Shown here piece by piece: positions 9,545-17,368 of a DNA stretch of 64,000 nucleotides. The notes below the pieces were generated by a model. The model was not told the DNA's origin. It searched no databases and saw only the letters and a list, made by a program, of their open reading frames with translations. This stretch comes from Candidatus Binatia bacterium (GTDB lineage Bacteria; Desulfobacterota; Binatia; UBA1149; JAJCZL01). Position 1 is the stretch's first letter; every line of letters begins with the position of its first letter. The DNA lies in assembly GCA_028278325.1 (NCBI GenBank), contig JANQEO010000072.1:1-64000 (forward strand), read 5' to 3'. Both the position numbers and the translations under genes were made by a program.

Positions 9545-10264
9545 ATGACAGCCAAGCCCGAAACCCGATCGAGCCGACTGCTCAAGATCATGGCGGTGAT
9601 CACCATCGTCGCTGTGGTCGTAGTGCTGGCACGACAAGCCGGGGCCTACGTCCCGAGATTCGCGGCCTGGGTCGACACTCTAGGCCTCCTCGGGCCCCTC
9701 GTGTTCATCGCCGGCTATGCGACGGCCGTGGTCGCATTCGTCCCTGCATCCGCGCTCACTCTGGGAGCTGGAGCCATCTTCGGGCTGGCTGAAGGCACAG
9801 CCTACGTCTTCGTCGCGGCCACACTGGGAGCGTCCTTGGCCTTTCTCGTTTCGCGCACCTTCGGACGAGAACTGGTGCAGCACAGAATCCAGGGCGACGC
9901 GCGTTTCGATACCATCGACCGGGCGATCTCCGATCAGGGACGGCGGATCGTCTTTCTGCTGCGCCTCTCACCGGTGTTTCCGTTCAACCTTCTCAACTAC
10001 GCTCTCGGGCTTACCCGCGTTCGTTTCTCGGACTACCTGTTGGCCTGCACCGGTATGTTGCCCGGCACCCTCATGTACGTGTACCTCGGCTATGTGGGCG
10101 GTGGACTCGCGAGCGCAGCCGGCGGTGTCGCTCCCGAGCGGGGCACGGCATACTTCGCGCTCCAGGCTGTTGGACTCACGGCGACTATCGCGGTCACCGT
10201 GATCGTGACCCGTATCGCCAAGCGCGCTCTCAACGAGGCCACAGGCGACGCCGTCCGCGACTGA
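9545..10264 (+). CDS. TVP38/TMEM64 (DedA-like) family membrane protein
   Basis: About 239 residues with five to six hydrophobic segments. It shows the family core around residues 45-190: an FVPASALTLGAGAIFG re-entrant segment, a GRELVQHR-type turn, and LLRLSPVFPFNLLNYALGLT followed by GMLPGTLMYVYLG. These are hallmarks of the VTT/SNARE-associated domain of DedA/TMEM64 proteins, some members of which act as lipid scramblases or support membrane homeostasis. The ATG at 9545 with GGAG nine bases upstream is chosen; an in-frame TTG at 9527 with GAGGAG seven bases upstream is an equally possible start. It is divergent from the cyclase-AAA gene and stands alone. Confidence 0.85.
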   Translation: MTAKPETRSSRLLKIMAVITIVAVVVVLARQAGAYVPRFAAWVDTLGLLGPLVFIAGYATAVVAFVPASALTLGAGAIFGLAEGTAYVFVAATLGASLAFLVSRTFGRELVQHRIQGDARFDTIDRAISDQGRRIVFLLRLSPVFPFNLLNYALGLTRVRFSDYLLACTGMLPGTLMYVYLGYVGGGLASAAGGVAPERGTAYFALQAVGLTATIAVTVIVTRIAKRALNEATGDAVRD

Positions 10265-10388
10265 CTCCCACAAACGCTGAAGACGAACGGCCGTGGCGGC
10301 AGCGGACCAGTAGATGGGATAGCCAACCCTTTCGGCGTCGGCATGTTTTGGTTAGGATTTGCGCGATAGCCAGGGTCGCGGGGGCAAT

Positions 10389-11687
10389 ATGGAAGACAGC
10401 AACGTTTTCATCGACGCACTCGATCGGCTGCGCCGCATAGGCGAGCAGACGGGAATCCCTACAGAGGTCATCGACGCCTTGGCGCGCCCAAAGGCTACCC
10501 TATCCGCGTCGCTACCCGTGCGTATGGACGACGGCTCCAGGGGATACTTCGAGGCATACCGCTGCCGTTATAACGATGCTCTCGGCCCCACCAAGGGAGG
10601 TATCCGCTTCCATCCCGAAGTCACCATCGACGAAGTCCGGGCGTTGGCGCTTTGGATGACGCTCAAGTGCGGCGTCGTCGGCCTGCCTTACGGTGGGGGC
10701 AAGGGCGGCGTGATCGTCGACGCCAAGGATCTGTCGCGCTTGGAGATCGAACGGCTCTCACGCGCATACGTGCGAGCGATGGCCGACTTCATCGGGCCCG
10801 ACGTCGATATCCCCGCCCCCGACATGTACACCAACGAGCGCATCATGGGCTGGATGGCCGATGAGTATCAGACCATCAAGCGCGTCCATGCTCCCGACGT
10901 CATCACCGGCAAGCCGATCGTGCTCGGCGGAAGCCTCGGGCGTTCCGAGGCCACCGGCCGCGGAGCCTTCATCGTCATCCAAGAGCTGGCTGCCCGCAAA
11001 GGTCTCACGCCTCGCGAGACTACCGTCGCGGTACAGGGGTTCGGAAACGCCGGCTATCACGTCGCTCGTCTTCTTCACCAAGAGGGCTACCACATCGTCG
11101 CAATCAGCGATTCCAAGGGCGGTATCTATTCGGACGCCGGCTTCGACGTCGAAAGCGTCTACCAACGCAAGCAGGAGTCGAGTGAGCTCCACGGAGTCTA
11201 CTGTGAAGGGTCGGTATGCAACATGGTCGAGCACGACCGCATCACCAACGAAGAGCTTCTCGAGCTCGACGTCGACATACTGATCCCCGCCGCCCTGGAA
11301 TCGGTGATCACTTCCGAGAACGTCGACCGCGTCAAGGCACCCTACATAGCCGAGGTGGCCAATGGCCCCATCTCAGGCGACGTCGATACCAAGCTGTTCG
11401 ACCGCGGAACTGTCGTGCTACCCGACGTCCTGACGAACGCCGGCGGCGTCACGGTGAGCTACTTCGAATGGGTGCAGAACCGTCAGGGATTCGCGTGGGA
11501 TTTGGAAGAGGTCCGCAACCGCTTGGCGTCGGCCCTCATCGACGCCTTCGACGCGGTATGGCAGATCGCGACCGACGAAGGGTTGTCCCTACGCAGCGCC
11601 GCCTACGCCAGAGCTCTGCGCCGTATCGGCGAGCAGGTGGAAGCCCAGGGAACCCGCGCCTACTTCGGAAACGCCGCCGAGGAATGA
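10389..11687 (+). CDS. gdhA: Glu/Leu/Phe/Val dehydrogenase (glutamate dehydrogenase type)
   Basis: A 432-residue hexameric-type amino-acid dehydrogenase. The dimerisation domain carries PTKGGIRFHP, LKCGVVGLPYGGGKGG with the catalytic lysine, and the APDMYTNERIMGWM segment. The C-terminal Rossmann domain has VQGFGNAGYHVARLL for NAD(P). Length and motifs fit glutamate dehydrogenase (2-oxoglutarate + ammonia to glutamate) better than leucine dehydrogenase (about 365 residues). The ATG at 10389 preceded by GGGGG is preferred over an upstream TTG at 10359. An acidic residue (ISDSKGGIY) follows the second beta-strand, which hints at NAD preference but is not decisive. Monocistronic. Confidence 0.9.
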   Translation: MEDSNVFIDALDRLRRIGEQTGIPTEVIDALARPKATLSASLPVRMDDGSRGYFEAYRCRYNDALGPTKGGIRFHPEVTIDEVRALALWMTLKCGVVGLPYGGGKGGVIVDAKDLSRLEIERLSRAYVRAMADFIGPDVDIPAPDMYTNERIMGWMADEYQTIKRVHAPDVITGKPIVLGGSLGRSEATGRGAFIVIQELAARKGLTPRETTVAVQGFGNAGYHVARLLHQEGYHIVAISDSKGGIYSDAGFDVESVYQRKQESSELHGVYCEGSVCNMVEHDRITNEELLELDVDILIPAALESVITSENVDRVKAPYIAEVANGPISGDVDTKLFDRGTVVLPDVLTNAGGVTVSYFEWVQNRQGFAWDLEEVRNRLASALIDAFDAVWQIATDEGLSLRSAAYARALRRIGEQVEAQGTRAYFGNAAEE

Positions 11688-11710
11688 ATCGCCGCGTCGA
11701 CTGGCGAGGC

Positions 11711-12820
11711 TCAGGCAGGCACCGCTTGGTCGTCGGGCCGGCCGCCGACATCATCGCTTTCGACCGAACTACTGTTGTCGTCGACGTGCTCGGCCTCCCA
11801 AGCGATGTACCTGACGCCCTCCACGGGCTCGGGGCCGTGCAGTTCCAGCGCGGCCGCACGGTCACAGGTGAATCGCTCTCCTCGCCGCCACGAAGCCAGG
11901 GGGTGGCTTCGCTCGTGTAGCTCGACCTCGCAGGAAGCGATGTCGCTCTGAGCTACGTAGAGATCGCTGCCGTCAGGGTCTCTATACACGTAGCCGACCA
12001 TCTCCGACGGCTCGCACCAAGCCCTGGCAACCAAAGACCGCGTGGTTCCCCGCCCTTCGAAGACAACGGTGCCCGGCCCGCTTATCGTGCAGCGGTTGCC
12101 GATGACATGGGCGGCCGAGTTGAAAGCCAGCTTGCTGTCGCCCTGCCAGTAGATCGGAGTAGCCCACGGAGCTTCTATGCCACCGACGGTGTAACGCGCC
12201 GGACGCATCGAAGTCGCCTCGAGCAGAATGTTGGGGCTTTGATCGAAGCGCTTGCAGTAGAGCCAACGCAAGTCCTCGACACGTTTGCTGCCCCACAGAT
12301 GATACTGAAGGCCCGGCGCGTTCTTGATCTGACGTTCTTCGCCGTCGACGGTGACACGACCGTTGAATACGATCTCGGCGTTTGCACGCTCTACGTTCAC
12401 GGCCGTCGGCACATAGTCGAACAGCGCAGGGTCCCTGCGCGCCGGCCGCTTGCGCGGGCGGAACTCCAGGTCCCAGGACATATGGTGCCAGTCGCTCGCA
12501 CCGCTTCCTGATACGTAACCGTCTCCCAGCCGGTTCGGCCCTATCTGTATGCCGAACTTGGCACTCAGCCCGCGGTCGAGTTCGGTGACGGGGTATATGT
12601 TCTTGAACCCGAAAGCAGGCTCGTCCGAGTCTGCGTCGAAGCGGGCCATCCATACGATCGCCACGGGCTTGGCGCCTACCCCCGGCAAGGGCGTGAACAG
12701 CGTATAGCGGAACCAATACGCACGGCGGCGCAGCGGCTCGAAGAGCACCGTGAACCAGATCTCGTAGAAGCCCTGCTCCCCGCTCCACCGGGGTAGGTTG
12801 GCAAGTTCGCTGCGGGTCAT
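11711..12820 (-). CDS. Uncharacterised protein, possibly lipocalin-like CrtC/AttH-type
   Basis: A 369-residue protein without signal peptide or membrane segments. It is rich in Trp, Tyr and Arg, with many beta-strand-like stretches (FYEIWFTVLFEPLRRRAYWFRYTLFTP near residue 20 is hydrophobic/aromatic). The sequence W..DLEFRPRK near 120 and LQYHLWGSKRVEDLRWLYCK near 185 recall the two-domain lipocalin fold of hydroxyneurosporene synthase CrtC, AttH and tocopherol cyclase, where 'H.WG......W' segments line the cavity. This similarity is weak and judged by eye. It is convergent with glutamate dehydrogenase (23 bp between stops) and divergent from the dienelactone hydrolase gene (63 bp). Function unknown. 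Confidence 0.7.
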   Translation of the reverse strand: MTRSELANLPRWSGEQGFYEIWFTVLFEPLRRRAYWFRYTLFTPLPGVGAKPVAIVWMARFDADSDEPAFGFKNIYPVTELDRGLSAKFGIQIGPNRLGDGYVSGSGASDWHHMSWDLEFRPRKRPARRDPALFDYVPTAVNVERANAEIVFNGRVTVDGEERQIKNAPGLQYHLWGSKRVEDLRWLYCKRFDQSPNILLEATSMRPARYTVGGIEAPWATPIYWQGDSKLAFNSAAHVIGNRCTISGPGTVVFEGRGTTRSLVARAWCEPSEMVGYVYRDPDGSDLYVAQSDIASCEVELHERSHPLASWRRGERFTCDRAAALELHGPEPVEGVRYIAWEAEHVDDNSSSVESDDVGGRPDDQAVPA

Positions 12821-12883
12821 GAAAAAGCCCTGCCCTACAGCTTAGCGCGCTCCGATGGTAGGTTCAGATGAAAGGCATAGCGC

Positions 12884-13621
12884 ATGGCAGACTCCACACC
12901 GATAGGCTTCATTTCCGGCGGCGACCAGGTGCAGGGCCATCTGCTCAGGGCTTCCGTCAGCCCGAGGGCGGCCCCTCCACCGGGACTCGTGCTGATCCCC
13001 GACGTTCGCGGCGTAAGCGACCACTTCATCAGTGTCGCTGAGCGTTTCGCCCAGAGCGGTTTTACGACGCTGGTGGTGGATCTCTATAGCCGCGAGGGGC
13101 CTCCCGTCATACAGGACGTCGCTGATGCCCTGGAGTGGATGCGCAAGCTCCCGGACCGAAGAGTGCTCGACGATATCGCCGCGGCCGGCCGTCACCTGGC
13201 CGGCTTGCCCGACACGAGCCCTCGCACCGGCATTACCGGGTTTTGCATGGGAGGCCAGTACTCGCTCATGTCGGCCTGCGCTCATGATGTCTTCGATGCC
13301 TGTGTAAGCTGGTACGGGATGCTTCGGTACGGCGAGAAGACCGAACACAAACCCGCCTCCCCGCTCGACATGGCTGCGAACCTGACCTGCCCCTATCTCG
13401 GACTGTTCGGAGAACAAGACGAACTGATTCCAATTACCGACGTGGAGGAGTTGCGCGGGATACTGTCGGGCGCGGGCAAGGACTTCGAGATTCGAACCTA
13501 TGCTGACGCGGGTCACGCCTTCTTCAACGATTCCCGTCCGGATGCCTACAGACCGGCCGCGGCCGCCGATGCATGGCCGAGAGCGGTCGCCTTCCTGCAG
13601 AGAAGCCTAGCTGTTGCGTAA
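12884..13621 (+). CDS. Dienelactone hydrolase family protein
   Basis: A 245-residue alpha/beta-hydrolase of the dienelactone hydrolase family. The cysteine nucleophile lies in the elbow GFCMGG (about residue 119), the acid in FGEQDELIP (about 173) and the histidine in YADAGHAFFN (about 207), giving the family's Cys-Asp-His triad. An early LIPDVRGVSDHFISVAERFA segment carries the conserved oxyanion/arginine turn. Characterised relatives open lactones in chloroaromatic degradation, but many handle other esters, and no chlorocatechol genes are nearby. Its 3' end overlaps the convergent response-regulator gene by 15 bp. Confidence 0.88.
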   Translation: MADSTPIGFISGGDQVQGHLLRASVSPRAAPPPGLVLIPDVRGVSDHFISVAERFAQSGFTTLVVDLYSREGPPVIQDVADALEWMRKLPDRRVLDDIAAAGRHLAGLPDTSPRTGITGFCMGGQYSLMSACAHDVFDACVSWYGMLRYGEKTEHKPASPLDMAANLTCPYLGLFGEQDELIPITDVEELRGILSGAGKDFEIRTYADAGHAFFNDSRPDAYRPAAAADAWPRAVAFLQRSLAVA

Positions 13622-14284
13622 GCCGACGAGATAACCCGAACCGCGGACGGTGTGGATGAGCTTGTGGTCCCTACCCCCGTCGACCTTCTTGCGCAGGCGG
13701 CTCATCAAGACGTCGATGGAGTTCGACGCTTCGTCGAAGTCGCGATTCCAGGCGTGGCCGGCAAGTTCCGAGCGGCTCACGACATTGCCGGCTTTGCGAG
13801 TCAGGTAGGCGAGAATCGTGTACTCCTTGATCGTGAGCAAGAGCTCGACCTCGCCTCGGTAGGCTCTGCGCGCGGTGATGTCGACACGCAGGTCTCCGAC
13901 GCAAAGTTCTTTGGGCTGTTGCTGGGCCGGGCGTCGCGTCAATGCGCCCACGCGGGCCACCAACTCGTCTATCGAGAAAGGCTTCACCATGTAGTCGTCT
14001 GCGCCCGAATCGAGAAGACGGACTTTATCCGCTACCGATGATCGGCCCGAGACCACCAATGTCGGTGACTGAATCTGTCGGCCGCGAATGCTTCCCAGCA
14101 CCGACGCACCGTCGATGTCCGGAAGTACGAGATCCAACAGGATGAGATCGTAGTCGGCCTGGTCGACCTGTTCGAGCGCCTCGCGGCCGTTGCCGGCTGT
14201 GTCCACCGCGAAAGCGAGTTCGCGGAGGCATCTCGCAAGCAGTCTCGATGTAGACTCGTCGTCCTCTACGATCAAGACTCGCAT
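13607..14284 (-). CDS. OmpR/PhoB-family response regulator (orphan)
   Basis: A 225-residue two-domain regulator. The receiver domain (1-115) has the acidic pocket E7-D8-D9, the phospho-acceptor D51 (LILLDLVLPD), Ser in VVSGRS and Lys in DDYMVKPFS. The C-terminal winged helix (about 130-222) shows LLTIKEYTILAYLTRKAGNVVSR, DVLMSRLRKK and a typical IHTVRGSGYLV ending. It should be a phosphorylation-switched transcription factor. No kinase gene is adjacent, so its partner is unknown. The 3' end overlaps the convergent dienelactone hydrolase gene by 15 bp. Confidence 0.92.
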   Translation of the reverse strand: MRVLIVEDDESTSRLLARCLRELAFAVDTAGNGREALEQVDQADYDLILLDLVLPDIDGASVLGSIRGRQIQSPTLVVSGRSSVADKVRLLDSGADDYMVKPFSIDELVARVGALTRRPAQQQPKELCVGDLRVDITARRAYRGEVELLLTIKEYTILAYLTRKAGNVVSRSELAGHAWNRDFDEASNSIDVLMSRLRKKVDGGRDHKLIHTVRGSGYLVGLRNS

Positions 14285-14346
14285 GCAGTCATCTCGCCGA
14301 CTGCGAGCAACGGCCCTGCCGGGCCGCCCGCACAGGCGACGCGCGG

Positions 14347-14383
14347 AAAATATACTGTCGGCCTACCTCAAGGCAAGCCGACA
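14347..14383 (-). terminator. Rho-independent terminator after the VOC gene
   Basis: Read on the minus strand, TGTCGGC (14383-14377) and GCCGACA (14362-14356) form a 7-bp stem with a partly paired loop. It is followed directly by GTATATTTT (14355-14347), a T-rich tail. It lies 58 bp downstream of the VOC-gene stop and 63 bp upstream of the response-regulator start, so it probably ends VOC transcription. Confidence 0.6.
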
Positions 14384-14440
14384 CAACCACCCCGAATGGG
14401 TGGCCGTATCAGTTGCGCGCCCCTGACGGCCGAGGTCTTC

Positions 14441-14842
14441 TCAATCGTAGTAGCGAATCTCGACCCGATTGCCGTCGGGATCTCGAACATAGACAGCATT
14501 GCCGTCGCCCCGCGCGCCGGAGAGAATCATCGGCCCCGCCTCGATCGAGACGCCGGCCGCGTCCAGCCCGCTCTCGATGCGCTCCCAGTCGGCCAGACTC
14601 ACAGCAATGCAAAAATGGTTCATGTTCTCGCCGGCTTGCACCTCGGTCGAGGATGCCCACAACTCCTCGGGCAAGAGATCCACGATGGTCTCGGCGTTCA
14701 CTCTCAAAGATGGAAACGGCAACTCGCCGCGCTTGTATTCCTCCAGCCTTTCCACACCGAGGCCGATCAGACCGCTGTAGAAGGCTATGGAGGCATCGAT
14801 GTCGCGTACGTTGAGAACTATGTGGTCGAGGGCAAAGGCCAT
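14441..14842 (-). CDS. VOC (glyoxalase/dioxygenase) family protein
   Basis: A 133-residue single-copy VOC domain: LDHIVLNVRDIDASIAFYSGLI at the start (first metal His in DH), MNHFCIAVSLAD in the middle (second His), and YVRDPDGNRVEIRYYD at the end (the acidic metal ligand of the E-I-R-x-Y-D tail). The ATG at 14842 is chosen because GGAG lies seven bases upstream and the protein then begins at the canonical first strand; an in-frame ATG 48 bp upstream would add a non-conserved tail. The reaction (isomerase, glutathione transferase or dioxygenase) is not inferable. It is divergent from the HxlR regulator across an AT-rich operator-like region, so it is a likely target. Confidence 0.85.
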   Translation of the reverse strand: MAFALDHIVLNVRDIDASIAFYSGLIGLGVERLEEYKRGELPFPSLRVNAETIVDLLPEELWASSTEVQAGENMNHFCIAVSLADWERIESGLDAAGVSIEAGPMILSGARGDGNAVYVRDPDGNRVEIRYYD

Positions 14843-14906
14843 GGCCGGACTCCAAGTAGCCGCCGGGCTGCCGCTGCGCAAACCGGCCATCTGACAAGGT
14901 TTACAA

Positions 14907-14967
14907 TTAGTTTTAAATTAGAACTAAATAGTTTGACTTTCGAACTGCTGCTTCCTATATACATCCC
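14907..14967 (+). promoter_or_regulatory. Divergent operator and leaderless promoter for the HxlR-type gene
   Basis: An imperfect 21-bp palindrome (14907-14927, outer arms TTAGTT/AACTAA, three symmetric mismatched positions) overlaps a second perfect palindrome of form AACTAAATAGTT except its central pair (14922-14933). Immediately after are TTGACT (14933-14938) and TATATA (14956-14961), a near-consensus sigma-70 pair with a 17-bp spacer. The GTG start follows the -10 box by six bases, so transcription would begin at or next to the start codon. HxlR/MarR-like winged helices bind such AT-rich palindromes; the operator overlaps the -35 box, fitting autorepression and control of the divergent VOC gene. 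Confidence 0.6.
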
Positions 14968-15687
14968 GTGCCCCATCATCAGTACCCGCAGTTTTGCGCT
15001 ATCGCGCGCGCGGCAGAGATCATCGGTGAACGCTGGACTCTGCTCATATTGCGGGAGCTCGTCTTCGGCCCGAAGCGGTTCAGCGATCTCAGACGAGGGC
15101 TGAGTGAGGTGAGCCCCAGCATTCTCACCGAGCGGCTAGGCACCCTCGAAAGCCTCGGCATCGTCAAACGAACCGAACTCGAGCCTCCCGCCGCCTCCAC
15201 CGTCTACGAGCTGGCCGAGAACGGGGTTGCGCTGCAGCCGGTGATGATGGAAATCGCGAAGTGGGGAGCACGCTTCCTGTTTCCTCCGCGCGAAGGCGAA
15301 CAAATGGACCCGGGCTGGGTTCTCAACCTCCTCGGCCTTTACTCCCGACGCGCTCGAGTGCCTTCCTGCCGCATCGCTTTGATAGTCGAACACGAAAGCG
15401 GCGAACGCGTTTTCGAGATCCACGGCGGAGCCGACGGAACCGAGGTCCTACCGTCGCAGGCTGACCCGGACGAACAGCCCGCCGTCACCATCCGCGGCTC
15501 CGGCCCCGACGTCGTCGCGGCCGTTCTTGGCGCAACCGTTCTCGATGACGCGGTTGCAGACAAGACCATAAGCATCGAGGGGGATGAGTCGACCTTGTCC
15601 CTTCTGCCCGAACTCTTCGACATGGCCGCCGTCGGTACGAACATGTCAAGCAAACTCAACACCGCTGATGCCGACACAAACGAATAG
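14968..15687 (+). CDS. HxlR-family regulator with C-terminal SCP2-like domain
   Basis: A 239-residue protein starting with GTG. Residues 1-110 form an HxlR-type winged helix (QFCAIARAAEIIGERWTLLI, FGPKRFSDLRRGL, SILTERLGTLESLGIVKR and the wing STVYELAENG). Residues 130-225 look like an SCP2/alkyl-sulfatase-C type lipid-binding domain (EPAVTIRGSGPDVVAAVLG-like strand-helix pattern, ISIEGDES). The accessory domain suggests a hydrophobic or thioester effector. The gene has its own near-consensus promoter with palindromes and no Shine-Dalgarno. The GST gene follows 10 bp later in the same operon, and the VOC gene is divergent; both are plausible targets in detoxification of an electrophile. Confidence 0.85.
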   Translation: MPHHQYPQFCAIARAAEIIGERWTLLILRELVFGPKRFSDLRRGLSEVSPSILTERLGTLESLGIVKRTELEPPAASTVYELAENGVALQPVMMEIAKWGARFLFPPREGEQMDPGWVLNLLGLYSRRARVPSCRIALIVEHESGERVFEIHGGADGTEVLPSQADPDEQPAVTIRGSGPDVVAAVLGATVLDDAVADKTISIEGDESTLSLLPELFDMAAVGTNMSSKLNTADADTNE

Positions 15688-15697
15688 GAGATAGAAG

Positions 15698-16348
15698 ATG
15701 AGTACATTACACGGCGTAAATGCCTCCCCCTTCGTTCGCAAAACGAGAATCGCACTCAAGGAAAAAGGCGTGGCCTACGAGCAGATCCCTGTGATGCCGA
15801 TCAACGTCAGCGACGATTTCAAGAAGATCAGCCCTCTGGGAAAGATTCCCGTCTACTCTCCCGAGGAAGGCGTCAACATCCCCGATTCATCCGTAATCAT
15901 CGCCTACCTCGAGAAGGTACACCCGCAGCCCCCTCTCTATCCGAGCGACCCGGTTGACTTCGCCCGCGCGCTCTTCCTCGAAGAGTACGGTGACAGTGCG
16001 CTGGTAAGCGAGGCCGGAACCATCTTCCGCCAGCGCATCGTCAACCCGATGTTCCTGGGTGAGGCGACCGACGACGCTGCGATCAAGCAGACACTCGAGG
16101 TGACACTGCCGCCGCTTCTTTCCTATCTGGAGGAACAGGCCAAGGCGGGCGAGTATCTGGTCGGCGGAGCCTTCTCGGTAGCCGACATCGGCATCGTCTC
16201 ACCCTTCGTCAACATGATGCACGCCGGCGAAACGGTCGATGCCAGCTCCTATCCGAACCTGGCACGCTACCTGTCGAACATGATGGCACGGCCCTCGATC
16301 GCGGAGTTGATCGAAGAAGAGAAAGCCGCCTTCTCGGCTGCGGCCTGA
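15698..16348 (+). CDS. Glutathione S-transferase family protein
   Basis: A 216-residue GST with an N-terminal thioredoxin-fold domain (1-78: LHGVNASPFVRKTRIALKEK, then SPLGKIPVY with the cis-proline and PDSSVIIAYLEKVHP for the glutathione gamma-glutamyl site). The C-terminal part is an all-helical domain with the N-capping box SVADIGIVSPF. Conjugation or isomerisation of an electrophile is the family role. The catalytic Ser/Cys is probably S11 in NASPF. It follows the HxlR regulator by 10 bp with AGGAG upstream, so it is co-transcribed and probably controlled by it. Confidence 0.88.
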   Translation: MSTLHGVNASPFVRKTRIALKEKGVAYEQIPVMPINVSDDFKKISPLGKIPVYSPEEGVNIPDSSVIIAYLEKVHPQPPLYPSDPVDFARALFLEEYGDSALVSEAGTIFRQRIVNPMFLGEATDDAAIKQTLEVTLPPLLSYLEEQAKAGEYLVGGAFSVADIGIVSPFVNMMHAGETVDASSYPNLARYLSNMMARPSIAELIEEEKAAFSAAA

Positions 16349-16360
16349 CCCGATGCTTCG

Positions 16361-16388
16361 GGGCGGGCGGCGCTTGCGCCGTCCGCCC
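16361..16388. terminator. Bidirectional hairpin terminator
   Basis: A 12-bp GC stem with one G-T pair and a four-base CTTG loop sits between the stop codons of the convergent GST and SDR genes. Flanking bases lack a T-run on either strand, so it may be a stem-only terminator or mRNA-stabilising hairpin serving both genes. Confidence 0.55.
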
Positions 16389-16391
16389 AGC

Positions 16392-17240
16392 CTACTTCCA
16401 GCCGTACTGGCTTCTCAAGAATGCGTCGAATCCGCGGTCGGGGAGCCAACGGCGCACGGCCATGAGAAAGCGTGCGGGAAAAGTCACCGGATAACGAGTC
16501 TTCGGCCTCCCCGTCGAGATCGCCTTCGAGATGACGCGCGCTACGGCTTCGGGCCCCAGGGCGAGCTTGGCCATGCTGCCCTCGTAGGCGTCTTGGATCA
16601 TGTCCGCGACCTTCTTGTTGAGTTCGGCATAGGGTGAGCCGTTTGGCTCCACTGATTGGATTGCCGATATTGCAGTGTCTCCGAACTGGGTCTTGATGGG
16701 ACCCGGCTCTATGACAACGACGTCGATTCCGAACGGCTTTACTTCGAACCGCAATGCATCACTGAGCGCCTCGACGGCGTGTTTAGTCGCGTGATAAAAC
16801 CCACCGCCCGGAAAGGTTAGTTTTCCTCCCATCGAGCTCAGGTTGACGACCTTTCCCCAGCCCTGCTGGCGCATTCCCGGCAACACCAGCTGCGTCAACT
16901 TGGTCAGGCCGAAGACGTTGGTCTCGAACTGCTTGCGCACGACATCCATCGGCACTTCCTCGACCGTGCCCTCCTGTCCGTACCCTGCATTGTTGATGAG
17001 CACGCCGACGGCGCCGGAGTCGGCGACGACACGGTCGACTGCTTGTTTCATCGAGTCGTCGCTGCAAACGTCAAGAGCCATGACCTTGCAGCCTTTGGCT
17101 TCCAGGTCTTTGATGCTTCCGACGTTGCGCGCCGTCGCGTATACGTCCCAGCCCTCGGCGGCGAGCAATTCGGCGGTTGCACGCCCGATCCCGGTCGAGC
17201 ACCCGGTTATCAATACACTCTTGGAAAGATGGACGGCCAT
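16392..17240 (-). CDS. Short-chain dehydrogenase/reductase (SDR), NADP-type
   Basis: A 282-residue classical SDR. The cofactor motif TGCSTGIG (residues 12-19) is followed by an Arg (TARN) typical of NADP(H) preference, then LDVCSDD, NNAGYGQ, the catalytic Ser (NLSSMGG), Tyr-Lys (YHATKHA) and PGPIKT. Overall it resembles the retinol/steroid dehydrogenase-like 'SDR family oxidoreductase' group. GGAGG lies about seven bases before the ATG, supporting the start. It is divergent from the second SDR gene (128 bp) and convergent with GST. The substrate is unknown. Confidence 0.9.
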   Translation of the reverse strand: MAVHLSKSVLITGCSTGIGRATAELLAAEGWDVYATARNVGSIKDLEAKGCKVMALDVCSDDSMKQAVDRVVADSGAVGVLINNAGYGQEGTVEEVPMDVVRKQFETNVFGLTKLTQLVLPGMRQQGWGKVVNLSSMGGKLTFPGGGFYHATKHAVEALSDALRFEVKPFGIDVVVIEPGPIKTQFGDTAISAIQSVEPNGSPYAELNKKVADMIQDAYEGSMAKLALGPEAVARVISKAISTGRPKTRYPVTFPARFLMAVRRWLPDRGFDAFLRSQYGWK

Positions 17241-17368
17241 TCGATTCCTCCCTTGACCCGCCGGCGGCGGGCTCGAGGGACGGGATTATAGGTTTTGTAA
17301 CAAAGCGAGGCTAACTATACGGTGCGCCGCAACCACGGATACCGGACCTTGCCGAGTAGAGGAACACA

